From contig NZ_CP126740.1 of assembly GCF_030246925.1 (NCBI RefSeq), positions 124,001-188,000 on the forward strand: a stretch of 64,000 bases of DNA, in the 5' to 3' direction. This DNA comes from Microbacterium sp. zg-Y625. GTDB lineage: Bacteria > Actinomycetota > Actinomycetes > Actinomycetales > Microbacteriaceae. Below, in pieces: positions 8,562 to 16,907 of this stretch. The stretch's first letter is position 1, and each line of letters starts with the position of its first letter. The position numbers were made by a program, and so were the translations under genes. The notes under the pieces are model-generated. The model searched no databases. It had not been told where the DNA came from and saw only the letters and a list, made by a program, of their open reading frames with translations.

Positions 8562-8795
8562 ATGGGCCGGGCGGATGCCGCAGCCACGCCGCACGACGGA
8601 CTCAGCTCCCTCGTGCGGCGGGTGGGCCGCGGCATCCGCTGGTACGTGGAGAACCTCATGGGCGACCGCGCGTATGAGACGTACCTCGCGCACCACCGCC
8701 AGCAGCACCCGGATGAACCGGCGCTGACGGAGCGGCAGTTCTGGCGCGAGCGGATGGACGACCAGGACCGCAATCCCGGCGCGCGCTGCTGCTGA
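8562..8795 (+). CDS. YbdD/YjiX family small protein (DUF466)
   Basis: 77-residue soluble protein. Seen: RGIRWYVENLMGDRAYETYLAHH followed by PDEPALTERQFWRERMD, the conserved core of the YbdD/YjiX family, which is normally about 65 residues and encoded directly after cstA/btsT. It lies 14 bp downstream of the transporter gene in the same direction. The ATG at 8562 is chosen because the encoded protein then fits family length; an upstream ATG at 8496 would overlap the transporter gene. The function is thought to be accessory to the transporter, but is not established. Two adjacent Cys end the protein. Confidence 0.9.
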   Translation: MGRADAAATPHDGLSSLVRRVGRGIRWYVENLMGDRAYETYLAHHRQQHPDEPALTERQFWRERMDDQDRNPGARCC

Positions 8796-8821
8796 CCCGG
8801 ACGCCACCGCGTGCGTAGCAT
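8793..8821 (+). promoter_or_regulatory. Promoter of the LytTR regulator gene (leaderless type)
   Basis: TAGCAT at 8816-8821 lies 7 nt before the GTG at 8829; TGACCC at 8793-8798 is 17 nt further upstream as a -35 candidate and overlaps the end of the YbdD-like gene. Confidence 0.45.
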
Positions 8822-8828
8822 CTGGAGC

Positions 8829-9545
8829 GTGATCGACGTTGTCGTCGCCGACGGCGAACCCTCCGCCCTGGCCGAGCTGGTGCGGCTGCTCGGTCGCGAC
8901 GAGCGGATCGGCGCCGTGCACACGGCCTCCAGCGGGCCGGAGGTGCTGCGGCTGCTGGAAGAGCGCCCCGTCGCTGCGGCATTCCTCGAGATCGACGTGC
9001 CGGGGCTGTCGGGCCTGGACCTCGCCCGAGCATTCGAGCGGTACGACCCCCGACCGGCGGTGGTGTTCGTGACCGCCGACGACGCCCGCGCCGTGGAGGC
9101 GTTCGACGTGCGCGCGCTGGATTACGTGCTCAAGCCCGCGCGGCCCGAGCGCCTTCGTCGTGCCGTGGATCGGATCATCGCGGCGGCGCCGGTGATCGCG
9201 GAGGCCGACGAGACGGTCCCGGTCACGGTCGGTCCGTCGGTGAGGCTGGTGCGCCGCAGTGAGGTGCGCTGGGTGCGCGCGGAGGGGGACTATTCGCGGC
9301 TGTGGACGCCGTCGGGCGGACACCTCGTGCGCATTCCCATCTCGGAGCTCGAGCACCGGTGGGGGCATGCCGGGTTCGTGCGCGTGCACCGGTCGTATCT
9401 GGTGCATCGCCACGCGGTGCTCGAGCTGCGCCTGGCCGGGCCGGCGCCCACGATCGTGCTGGCGGAGATCGAGATTCCGGTCAGCCGCCGCCTCGCTCCC
9501 GCCGTCCGTGAGCGGCTCGTGCGTCAGGCAGACTCGAGAGGGTGA
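8829..9545 (+). CDS. LytTR-family DNA-binding regulator with degenerate receiver domain
   Basis: 238 residues: receiver-like domain at about 1-115 and LytTR DNA-binding domain at about 140-235 (VRWVRAEGDYSRLWT, GFVRVHRSYLVHR). In a working receiver the phospho-acceptor is an Asp in FLDI; here it reads FLEIDVPG, with Glu54 at that site, and one residue of the acidic pocket is Gly9 (ADGE instead of ADDE). Thr82 and Lys102 are kept. The protein may therefore be a constitutive or phosphorylation-independent regulator. LytTR regulators control CstA/BtsT transporters elsewhere, so the upstream cstA gene is the likely target; no histidine kinase is next to it. Its stop overlaps the helicase start by 4 bp. 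An in-frame GTG at 8811 is an alternative start. Confidence 0.88.
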   Translation: MIDVVVADGEPSALAELVRLLGRDERIGAVHTASSGPEVLRLLEERPVAAAFLEIDVPGLSGLDLARAFERYDPRPAVVFVTADDARAVEAFDVRALDYVLKPARPERLRRAVDRIIAAAPVIAEADETVPVTVGPSVRLVRRSEVRWVRAEGDYSRLWTPSGGHLVRIPISELEHRWGHAGFVRVHRSYLVHRHAVLELRLAGPAPTIVLAEIEIPVSRRLAPAVRERLVRQADSRG

Positions 9546-12064
9546 GCCTTCTCGACGCCGTCCGTGCCGCCCCCGATCCCGACGGGGTGTACGACGCCTT
9601 CGTCTCGTGGGCCTCCGAGCGCGGGTTCGCGCTGTATCCGGCGCAGGACGAGGCCGTCATGGAGCTGGTCTCCGGCTCGAACGTCGTGCTGTCGACGCCG
9701 ACCGGCACCGGCAAGTCGCTCGTCGCGATAGCCGCGCACGCGGCATCCCTCGCCGGGAACGGCCGCACCTATTACACCGCCCCCATCAAGGCGCTCGTCA
9801 GCGAGAAGTTCTTCGCCCTCGTCGACATCTTCGGCGCCGACAACGTCGGCATGGTCACCGGCGACTCGTCGGTGAACCCCGAGGCGCCCATCGTCTGCTG
9901 CACCGCCGAGATCCTCGCGAACATCGCCCTGCGTCAGGGCTCCGACGCCGACGTGGACCAGGTCGTGATGGACGAGTTCCACTACTACGGCGATCTCGAG
10001 CGCGGGTGGGCGTGGCAGGTGCCCCTGCTGTTGCTGCCCCGAGCCCAGTTCCTGCTCATGTCGGCGACCCTAGGAGACGTCACCGACATCGCCGATGACC
10101 TCACCCGCCGCACCGGGCGCCCCACCGCGATGGTCACGGGGGTCGAGCGGCCCGTGCCGCTGCACTTCTCCTACGAGCGGCGTCCCGTTCACGAGGTGGT
10201 CGCGTCGCTGCTGGATGAGAAGGAGCGGCCGGTGTACATCGTGCACTTCTCGCAGGCCGCCGCTCTCGAGCGGGCGCAGGCCCTCGCCAACGGCAAGGTC
10301 GCCTCGCGTGAGCAGCGGGATGCCATCGGCGAGGCCATCGGCGGCTTCCGCTTCAACACCGCGTTCGGCAAGACCCTCTCGCGTCTCGTGCGCGCCGGCA
10401 TCGGCGTGCACCACGCCGGCATGCTGCCGCGGTACCGGCGCCTCGTGGAGACGCTCGCCCAACGAGGGCTGCTGCAGGTCATCTGCGGCACCGACACCCT
10501 CGGGGTCGGCATCAACGTCCCCATCCGCACCGTCGTCATCACGGCGCTGTCGAAGTACGACGGCACGAAGATGCGCCAGCTGTCGGCCCGCGAGTTCCAC
10601 CAGGTCGCCGGGCGGGCGGGCCGGGCCGGCTACGACCCCTACGGCAACGTCGTCGTCATGGCGCCGGAGTGGGAGATCGAGAACGAGGCGGCCCTCCGCC
10701 GCGCCGGCGACGACGCCGCGAAGCGCAAGAAGATCGTGCGCAAGAAGGCGCCCACCGGGGTCGTCAACTGGGGCCTCGGGTCGTACGAGCGGCTCATCCA
10801 GGCGCAGCCCGAGCCGCTCGTGCCGCACCTGCAGCTGACCGCGGCGATGCTCATCAACGTCATCGGCCGCGGCGGCGACGTGTTCGGCAACGTGCGGTCG
10901 CTCGTGTTCGACAACCACGAGCCGCGCTGGCGCCAGTACGAGCTCGCCCGGCGGGCGCTGGCGATCTTCCGCACGCTCGTGGCCGCGGGAATCGTGGAGT
11001 CGGGGCCGGACGGCATCCGTCTCACCGTCGACCTGCAGCCGAACTTCGCGCTCAACCAGCCCCTGTCGCCGTTCGCGCTCGCCGCCATCGAGCTGCTCGA
11101 CCGTGACGTCGAGCTCGGGCGGGGCGCGGATGCCGACGCCGGCTCCGTCGGCACCGGCCACTACGCGCTCGACGTCGTCAGCGTCATCGAGGCGACCCTC
11201 GACGACCCGCGCGCCATCCTCAACCAGCAGGAGTACAAGGCGCGCGGCGAAGCGGTCGCGGCGATGAAGCGCGAGGGCATCGAGTATGAGGAGCGCATGG
11301 AGCTTCTCGAGGGGATCACCTACCCGAAGCCCCTGGCGGACCTCCTCGCCCAGTCCTTCGAGGTGTTCGCCTCGAGCCAGCCGTGGGTGCGGGACTTCCA
11401 CCTGTCGCCGAAGTCCATCGTGCGGGACATGTACGAGCGGGCACTCTCGTTTGGCGAGTTCGTCGCGCTGTACCAGCTCGGCCGCAGCGAGGGGCTCGTG
11501 CTGCGCTACCTCAGCGACGCGTTCCGCGCGATCCGCCAGACCGTACCGGCCGAGGCGCGCACCGACGACCTGCTCGACGTCATCGAGTGGCTCGGCGAGC
11601 TGGTGCGCCAGGTGGATTCGAGCCTCGTCGACGAGTGGGAGGCGCTGACCCACCCGAGCGACGACCCCGATGCGCCCGTCGTGCCGCCCGCGCCCCCGTC
11701 GGTGCTGACCAACCGGCGGGCGTTCACGGTGCTCGTGCGCAACGAGATGTTCCGGCGGGTGCGGCTGGCGGCCCTGCAGGACGACGAGGCGCTCGAGGCA
11801 CTGGATCCCGACGTGGGCTGGCCGGACCGGCTCGACGCCTACTACGACGAGCACGAGGAGATCCTGGTGGGAGGCCCGGCGCGCTCGCCCGGGCTCTGCA
11901 TGATCGACGAGTCGGATGCCACCGAGGGCCTCTGGCGGGTCGATCAGATCATCGACGACCCGGCCGGCAACCACGACTGGCGCATCCGTGCGGAGGTAGA
12001 CCTCGCGGCATCCGCAGAAGAGGGCGCCGCCGTCGTGCGGGTGACCGAGGTCGTGCGGCTGTAG
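9542..12064 (+). CDS. DEAD/DEAH-box helicase with DUF3516 C-terminal region
   Basis: 840-residue superfamily-2 nucleic-acid helicase. Seen: Walker A STPTGTGKS near residue 55, Walker B MDEFHYYGD near 142, motif III SATL, and the helicase C-terminal motifs ending in HQVAGRAGRAG. The second half lacks known motifs to the eye and corresponds to the DUF3516 region that accompanies this helicase in Actinobacteria. It is related to Ski2/Mtr4-type RNA helicases, so an RNA role is plausible but not shown. GTG start at 9542 overlaps the regulator stop. A roughly 60-bp hairpin repeat follows the gene. Confidence 0.9.
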   Translation: MSLLDAVRAAPDPDGVYDAFVSWASERGFALYPAQDEAVMELVSGSNVVLSTPTGTGKSLVAIAAHAASLAGNGRTYYTAPIKALVSEKFFALVDIFGADNVGMVTGDSSVNPEAPIVCCTAEILANIALRQGSDADVDQVVMDEFHYYGDLERGWAWQVPLLLLPRAQFLLMSATLGDVTDIADDLTRRTGRPTAMVTGVERPVPLHFSYERRPVHEVVASLLDEKERPVYIVHFSQAAALERAQALANGKVASREQRDAIGEAIGGFRFNTAFGKTLSRLVRAGIGVHHAGMLPRYRRLVETLAQRGLLQVICGTDTLGVGINVPIRTVVITALSKYDGTKMRQLSAREFHQVAGRAGRAGYDPYGNVVVMAPEWEIENEAALRRAGDDAAKRKKIVRKKAPTGVVNWGLGSYERLIQAQPEPLVPHLQLTAAMLINVIGRGGDVFGNVRSLVFDNHEPRWRQYELARRALAIFRTLVAAGIVESGPDGIRLTVDLQPNFALNQPLSPFALAAIELLDRDVELGRGADADAGSVGTGHYALDVVSVIEATLDDPRAILNQQEYKARGEAVAAMKREGIEYEERMELLEGITYPKPLADLLAQSFEVFASSQPWVRDFHLSPKSIVRDMYERALSFGEFVALYQLGRSEGLVLRYLSDAFRAIRQTVPAEARTDDLLDVIEWLGELVRQVDSSLVDEWEALTHPSDDPDAPVVPPAPPSVLTNRRAFTVLVRNEMFRRVRLAALQDDEALEALDPDVGWPDRLDAYYDEHEEILVGGPARSPGLCMIDESDATEGLWRVDQIIDDPAGNHDWRIRAEVDLAASAEEGAAVVRVTEVVRL

Positions 12065-12077
12065 CCGCCGTTCGGGC

Positions 12078-12140
12078 GGCTCGCCTGTCGCAAGCTGTCG
12101 CTTCGGGCGGCGGGAAGCGGCGATTCGTGACAGGCGAGCC
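12078..12140. repeat. 63-bp palindromic intergenic repeat (GCTCGCCTGTCGC family)
   Basis: Arms GGCTCGCCTGTC (12078-12089) and its exact complement (12129-12140), extended inward by imperfect pairing to about 27 bp per arm. The same arms flank about 60-bp elements at 37555-37614 and several times in 57116-57602. It lies 14 bp after the helicase gene in the 301-bp gap 12065-12365; the rest of the gap holds only the promoter of the next gene. Confidence 0.75.
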
Positions 12141-12353
12141 CGTGGCGCACGTGGGCGGGCGATGCGCCGACGCCGCTGTCGCCGCCGCTTCGTGCCGCGC
12201 CGCGACCGGCGCCGATGCCGGCCTCGCGCCACAACTTCGGAGTTCTCCGCTTCTTCGGAGCCTTTCCGGCATCCGGGTCCGAAGAACCGGCGATCTCCGC
12301 AGACGTGGTGGGCGAGCGAGCGACCGACCGACCCGACAGCGTGCGACCGGGGG

Positions 12354-12359
12354 CACAAT
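12354..12359 (+). promoter_or_regulatory. -10 element of a leaderless promoter for the DUF1697 gene
   Basis: CACAAT ends 6 nt before the GTG at 12366. It departs from TANNNT at the first base. Confidence 0.35.
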
Positions 12360-12365
12360 GGCACC

Positions 12366-12902
12366 GTGGCGACCTACCTGGCGTTCCTGCGGGCGATCAA
12401 CCTGGGCGCGAAGCGCGTCTTTCCCAAGGACGACATCCGCCGCGTGGTCGAACAGGCGGGCTTCGCGGATGCCGCGACCCACATCAACACCGGCAACGTG
12501 CGGTTCACCACGTCGATGCGTTCCCGCTCCCGCATCGAAGAGCGGCTCGAGCGGGCGTTCGCGGCGGATCGGGGGTTCGAGGTGCCCGCGATCGTGTTCT
12601 CCCGCGACGAGTTCCGAGAGGTGGCCGCGGCGGCGCGCGAACTCGCGGCATCACACCCCGGCCTCGCGCGTCACTACGTGTACCTGATGAAGGAGGCGCC
12701 GTCCGCAGCGACGATCGCCGCGATCGGGGCCACCGCGTCGCACCTCGGCGAGATGGTGGTGCGGGGCCGCTCGGCGCATGCGCTGCTGCGTCCCGGTTAC
12801 GAGGACGGCAGCGTGGACGCGCTCGGGGCGGCGAAGCTGCTGGGGGTCGGGACCAACCGCAACGCCAGCGTCGTCGCAGCCGTCGCGGAGCGGTGGTGCT
12901 GA
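12366..12902 (+). CDS. DUF1697 family protein
   Basis: 178-residue soluble protein. Seen: N-terminal YLAFLRAINLGAKRVFPKDD and, after a short gap, HINTGNVRFTT, both hallmark segments of DUF1697, whose members are about 175-185 residues long. The family folds as a ferredoxin-like domain pair; no biochemical role is known to me. GTG start at 12366 is chosen because YLAFLRxIN is the conserved N-terminus and a -10-like element lies 6 nt upstream. It stands alone between the helicase and a Gly-rich protein, so context says little. Confidence 0.88.
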   Translation: MATYLAFLRAINLGAKRVFPKDDIRRVVEQAGFADAATHINTGNVRFTTSMRSRSRIEERLERAFAADRGFEVPAIVFSRDEFREVAAAARELAASHPGLARHYVYLMKEAPSAATIAAIGATASHLGEMVVRGRSAHALLRPGYEDGSVDALGAAKLLGVGTNRNASVVAAVAERWC

Positions 12903-12991
12903 GCGCGGGGCAGGGGTCGGCGCGCCGCCGGCAAACCGTGGCGTTGCGGCGGGGCGCGGCGTAACCTGTCGCCACCGACGGAGGGGGACCG

Positions 12992-13618
12992 ATGGCCCTG
13001 TGGAAACGGCGACGACAGCGCGAGCCTTACGCCGCGGTGACGGATGAAGAGCGCATGGCCCGCTATGTGTACCTGCTCAGCACGCTGCCGCCGACCGTGA
13101 TCGAGCGGGCCCACGAGGCCGCATTCGGCCGGTTGCCGCTCGAGCGGCGACAGGAGATGTTCGCGAAGCTGCGGCCGTTCATGTCGGAACGGGAGCGCGT
13201 GCGCGAACCGCAGCCGGCCCTGCTGGCGAGCGTGCTGCAGCGGCTGGCCGTCACCGGTCCCTCCCGCACCGGCACCGCCGTGGCGGAGCGCGACCGCCGC
13301 GAGGGCGGTTCCGCCGGCGATCCCGAGCGCCGCGGCATCTGGCCGTTCGACGATCCGCTCCTGATGACCCTCGTGGCCGGGCACTTCCTCACGTCGGCGA
13401 CGATCGTGTCGTACTTCTCCATCGGCGCCGGATCGCTGGCGCTCGCGGGCGAACCGGCGTGGGTGGGCGAGATCGCGGGCGTGCCGGCCGACGGGGCGGG
13501 CGGGGGCTTCGGCGGCGACGGGGGTGGCTACGGCGGCGACGGCGGCTTCGGGGGCGGCTTCGACGGCGGCGGGTTCGGTGGTGGCTTCGACGGCGGCGGG
13601 GGCGGCTTCGGGGGATGA
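12992..13618 (+). CDS. Hypothetical protein with Gly-rich C-terminal tail
   Basis: 208 residues, not recognised. Residues 1-90 are charged and probably helical (TDEERMARYVYLLSTLPP, RRQEMFAKLRPFMSERER), about 118-150 are moderately hydrophobic (PLLMTLVAGHFLTSATIVSY), and the last 45 are a low-complexity Gly/Phe/Asp tail in GGFGGDGG-type repeats. TAACCT at 12962-12967 and GGAGGGGG at 12980-12987 serve as -10 element and ribosome site for the ATG at 12992. The tail resembles those of proteins that coat membranes or phase-separate, but this is only a resemblance. Confidence 0.7.
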   Translation: MALWKRRRQREPYAAVTDEERMARYVYLLSTLPPTVIERAHEAAFGRLPLERRQEMFAKLRPFMSERERVREPQPALLASVLQRLAVTGPSRTGTAVAERDRREGGSAGDPERRGIWPFDDPLLMTLVAGHFLTSATIVSYFSIGAGSLALAGEPAWVGEIAGVPADGAGGGFGGDGGGYGGDGGFGGGFDGGGFGGGFDGGGGGFGG

Positions 13619-13645
13619 CTCCAGCCCGGTGTCAGCCGCGCTGGG

Positions 13646-13651
13646 TAGGGT
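13646..13651 (+). promoter_or_regulatory. -10 element of a leaderless promoter for recQ
   Basis: TAGGGT ends 6 nt before the GTG at 13658. Confidence 0.5.
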
Positions 13652-13657
13652 ATTCGG

Positions 13658-15709
13658 GTGAGGGACGGGCGAGAGACGACGGATGCCGGATGGGCGCCGG
13701 TCGACGCACCCCCGTTCGATGACTTCGAGCCCCCGCCCGACGAGTGGGCACCGCCGCCGGACGACGGGTGGATGCCTCCGCCTGACGAGGCCCGGACCCC
13801 GCCTCGCACGGCCCCGCCTCGCACGGCCCCGCCTCGCACGGCACCGGGCGTCGCGGCATCCGCTGGTCTGAGCCTGCCGCCGCGCCGGGAGCTGACCGGC
13901 TCCGACCCGCAGGCCGTGCTCAAGGAGGTCTTCGGGTACGACGCGTTCCGTGGCGACCAGGGCGACATCGTCGCGCACGTGGTGGGCGGCGGCGACGCCG
14001 TGGTGCTCATGCCGACCGGCGCCGGAAAGTCGATCACCTACCAGGTGCCCGCGCTCGTGCGGCCGGGGACCGGACTCGTGATCTCGCCCCTGATCGCGCT
14101 CATGCACGATCAGGTCGACGCGCTGATCGCCAACGGCGTGCGGGCGGCGTACCTGAACTCCACGCAGTCGCCGGCCGAGCGCCAGGCGGTGGAGCGCGAC
14201 TACCTCGCGGGCGAGCTCGACCTGATCTACGTCGCGCCCGAGCGGCTGTCGAGCGCCCAGACCACCGCGCTGCTGCAGCGCGGAAGGCTCAGCGTCATCG
14301 CGATCGACGAGGCGCACTGTGTGTCGCAGTGGGGGCACGACTTCCGCCCCGACTACCTGGCCCTCGGCGACCTGGCGGAGCGGTTCCCCGGCGTCCCGCG
14401 CATGGCGCTCACCGCCACCGCGACCCGTGCGACGCACCAGGAGCTGACCGAGCGGCTGGTGCTTCCGGCGGCGCGGCACTTCGTCGCGAGCTTCGACCGC
14501 CCCAACATCCAGTACCGCATCGTGCCGAAGGTCGACCCGCGCCGTCAGCTGGTGTCGTTCATCCGGTCCATGCCCGAGGGCTCCGCCGGCATCGTCTACG
14601 CCCTCAGCCGCAAGTCGGTGGAGCAGACCGCGGAGTACCTGCGGACGCAGGGACTGGACGCGCTGCCCTATCACGCGGGGTTGGATGCCGGCATGCGCGC
14701 GCGGCATCAGTCCCGCTTCCTCCGCGAGGACGGTGTCGTGATGGTGGCAACGATCGCGTTCGGCATGGGGATCGACAAGCCCGACGTGCGCTTCGTCGCC
14801 CACATCGACCTGCCGAAGTCGGTCGAGGGGTACTACCAGGAGACCGGCCGCGCGGGGCGCGACGGCGAGCCGGCGATGGCGTGGATGGCCTACGGCCTCG
14901 GCGACGTCGTGCAGCAGCGCCGGCTCATCGACCAGAGCCCCGGCGACCGCACCTTCAAGATGCGCATGGGGCAGCACCTCGACGCGATGCTGGCGCTGTG
15001 CGAGACGGTGCAATGCCGTCGGCAGAACCTGCTGGGCTACTTCGGCCAGGAGTCGGGTCCCTGCGGCAACTGCGACACCTGCCTGGAGACGCCGGAGACG
15101 TACGACGGCCTGGTGCCGGCGCAGAAGCTGCTGTCGACGATCGTGCGGCTGCAGCGCGAGCGCAACCAGTCGTTCGGGGCGGGGCACCTCATCGACATCC
15201 TGCGCGGCGCCGACACCGAGCGCATCCGCCAGCAGGGACACGAGCGACTGTCGACGTACGGGCTGGGGGCTGACCTCACCGATCAGGACTGGCGATCGAT
15301 CGTGCGGCAGCTGCTGGCCCGCGGCATCCTCGTCGCGCGCGGCGACTACGGCACCCTGGCTCTCGGCGAACCCGCCGCCGCCGTGCTGCGCGGCGAGGCC
15401 GACGTGCCGCTGCGCCGCGACACGATCGGGCGCCCGGTGGCCGGTGCGCGGGTGCGCAAGGCGTCGGCGGCCGACAGCCTCGGGGCCGGCGACCGCGGCC
15501 TGTTCGAGGCCCTGCGCGCGTGGCGCGCCGAGACGGCTCGCGAGCAGGGCGTGCCGGCGTACATCGTCTTCGGAGACGCGACGCTGCGGGCGCTCGCGGA
15601 GCACCGCCCGCGGTCGCTCGCGGACCTCGACGGCATCACCGGCATCGGCGCCAAGAAGCGCGAGGCCTACGGCGAGTCCGTGCTCGCCGTCATCGCCGCC
15701 GCCGAGTGA
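13658..15709 (+). CDS. recQ: RecQ family ATP-dependent DNA helicase
   Basis: 683-residue 3'-5' DNA helicase of the recombination-repair RecQ family. Order: a Pro/Asp-rich disordered N-terminus of about 75 residues, including three PRTAP units from a 15-bp tandem repeat at 13801-13845; helicase core with Walker A PTGAGKSITYQ, DEAH box IDEAHCVSQWGHDFRPDY and motif VI QETGRAGRDG; a zinc-binding region with four Cys (CRRQ, CGNCDTC and neighbours); a winged-helix region; and a C-terminal HRDC domain (GVPAYIVFGDATL, GITGIGAKK). All parts of a classical RecQ are present. The stop codon lies inside the first unit of a 20-bp repeat array, which may have replaced the original 3' end. Confidence 0.95.
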   Translation: MRDGRETTDAGWAPVDAPPFDDFEPPPDEWAPPPDDGWMPPPDEARTPPRTAPPRTAPPRTAPGVAASAGLSLPPRRELTGSDPQAVLKEVFGYDAFRGDQGDIVAHVVGGGDAVVLMPTGAGKSITYQVPALVRPGTGLVISPLIALMHDQVDALIANGVRAAYLNSTQSPAERQAVERDYLAGELDLIYVAPERLSSAQTTALLQRGRLSVIAIDEAHCVSQWGHDFRPDYLALGDLAERFPGVPRMALTATATRATHQELTERLVLPAARHFVASFDRPNIQYRIVPKVDPRRQLVSFIRSMPEGSAGIVYALSRKSVEQTAEYLRTQGLDALPYHAGLDAGMRARHQSRFLREDGVVMVATIAFGMGIDKPDVRFVAHIDLPKSVEGYYQETGRAGRDGEPAMAWMAYGLGDVVQQRRLIDQSPGDRTFKMRMGQHLDAMLALCETVQCRRQNLLGYFGQESGPCGNCDTCLETPETYDGLVPAQKLLSTIVRLQRERNQSFGAGHLIDILRGADTERIRQQGHERLSTYGLGADLTDQDWRSIVRQLLARGILVARGDYGTLALGEPAAAVLRGEADVPLRRDTIGRPVAGARVRKASAADSLGAGDRGLFEALRAWRAETAREQGVPAYIVFGDATLRALAEHRPRSLADLDGITGIGAKKREAYGESVLAVIAAAE

Positions 15710-15756
15710 GTATTCGCGTTCCCGAGTGAGTATTCGCGTTCCCGAGTGAGTACTGA
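15703..15756. repeat. Three-copy 20-bp repeat array (CCGAGTGAGTATTCGCGTTC) at the end of recQ
   Basis: CCGAGTGAGTA-type units start at 15703, 15723 and 15743, an exact 20-bp period, with the last unit diverging after the first 11 nt. The first unit supplies the final Glu codon and TGA stop of recQ. The same core is found as a nine-copy inverted array at 35061-35290. The rest of the gap to 15857 holds only the ribosome site of the next gene. Confidence 0.8.
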
Positions 15757-15857
15757 GGGCTCGGGCCCTGCGACCGGCGAGCCGTGCCGGACGGGCAGAG
15801 GCGGAAGGCGATAGCGTCGGTGGATCGATGTGCGATGCACCGCCAAAGGAGCCCGCT

Positions 15858-16898
15858 GTGCCCGACGCCTCCGCGACCGCGACCGTCCTGATCGCCTCGT
15901 CCGCCGCGCTCGTCCTGCTCGCCGCCTGCCACCTCTGGTACGCGTGGGGCGTCTCGCGCGTGCTCGGCGCGCACGGGGCTCCCACCTGGCGGGCCTGGGT
16001 GCCGTTGCTGGGTGAAGCCGAGCTCTTCCGCCTCGGGCGCATCGACCCTGTGCGGGCCGTGCTGCTGCTGGTGCCGTTCGTCGCCGTGTACGGATTCGTG
16101 CTGCGGGTGGCCGCGGTGCACCGCATCGGAACGGCATACGGCCGGGGCATCGGCATGACCGTGCTCGGTGCGCTGCTCCCTCCGGTGTGGGCAACAGTGC
16201 TGGCGGGGGCCCAGCCTGTCGCAGCCGCAACCCCGGGGGAAGATGCCGAGGGCGATGAGGGCGCTCCCGAACTGGCCGTGCCGCCGACCGACGCAGCTCC
16301 GGCCCTGGACCCTGCGGCGGCCATGGTCAGCCCTCTGGGGGCAGTGCCGGATGCCGCGCCCGCCGTCCCCGCCCCTGCGGCATCCGCGCCCTCACTGTCC
16401 GCCCCGGGCCCGATCACGCACGTGCCCGGACCCGCCGCCCCCGCAGCATCCCCCGCCGCCCCCGCAGCATCCCCCGCCGCCCCCGCCCCCGCAGCCGCCC
16501 CCGCACCCCCCGCTCCCGCAGCATCCCCCGCCGACGACCTCGAGGACAGCACGAACGTCGTCCGCGGTGTGCGGGAGTGGGAGCTCGTGCTTCCGGACGG
16601 CAGGGCCGTCGTGCTGGTCGCGCCGGTTGTCGTGCTCGGCCGGCGTCCGGTCGCCCCCGACGCCTCGATTCAGGCCGTCGCCGTCCCGGACCAGACGCGC
16701 ACGGTGTCCAAGCAGCACGCCCGCCTTGCCTGGTCGGACGGGAACTGGACCGTCACCGACCTCGGCTCCACCAATGGGGTGTCCGTGCTCACCGGTGACG
16801 GTGCTGAGCGTGAGGTCGGCCCGGGAACGCCCGCGCCCGTAGGTGACGCGTTCCTGCTGGGGGAGTGCCGGCTCGAGATGCGCCGCGTCGGCGTCTGA
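15858..16898 (+). CDS. Membrane-anchored FHA domain protein
   Basis: 346 residues: three hydrophobic segments in the first 115 residues, an Ala/Pro-rich linker of roughly 100 residues containing repeated PAAPAAS units, then a C-terminal FHA domain (VVLGRRPV, SKQHARLAW, DLGSTNGVSV). FHA domains bind phosphothreonine, so this protein probably docks to a Ser/Thr-kinase substrate at the membrane. GTG start at 15858 is chosen because AAAGGAG lies 6 nt upstream; an in-frame ATG at 15828 has no such site. It converges, with 9 bp between, on the last gene of the type VII secretion operon, where two other FHA proteins also occur in the window. Confidence 0.85.
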   Translation: MPDASATATVLIASSAALVLLAACHLWYAWGVSRVLGAHGAPTWRAWVPLLGEAELFRLGRIDPVRAVLLLVPFVAVYGFVLRVAAVHRIGTAYGRGIGMTVLGALLPPVWATVLAGAQPVAAATPGEDAEGDEGAPELAVPPTDAAPALDPAAAMVSPLGAVPDAAPAVPAPAASAPSLSAPGPITHVPGPAAPAASPAAPAASPAAPAPAAAPAPPAPAASPADDLEDSTNVVRGVREWELVLPDGRAVVLVAPVVVLGRRPVAPDASIQAVAVPDQTRTVSKQHARLAWSDGNWTVTDLGSTNGVSVLTGDGAEREVGPGTPAPVGDAFLLGECRLEMRRVGV

Positions 16899-16907
16899 CC
16901 GGCCGCG

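Noticed and set aside
12797..16552. Very long minus-strand open frame opposite recQ and the FHA gene
   Set aside because: It is antisense to well-conserved genes; its composition is that of a high-GC shadow frame with no recognisable domain.
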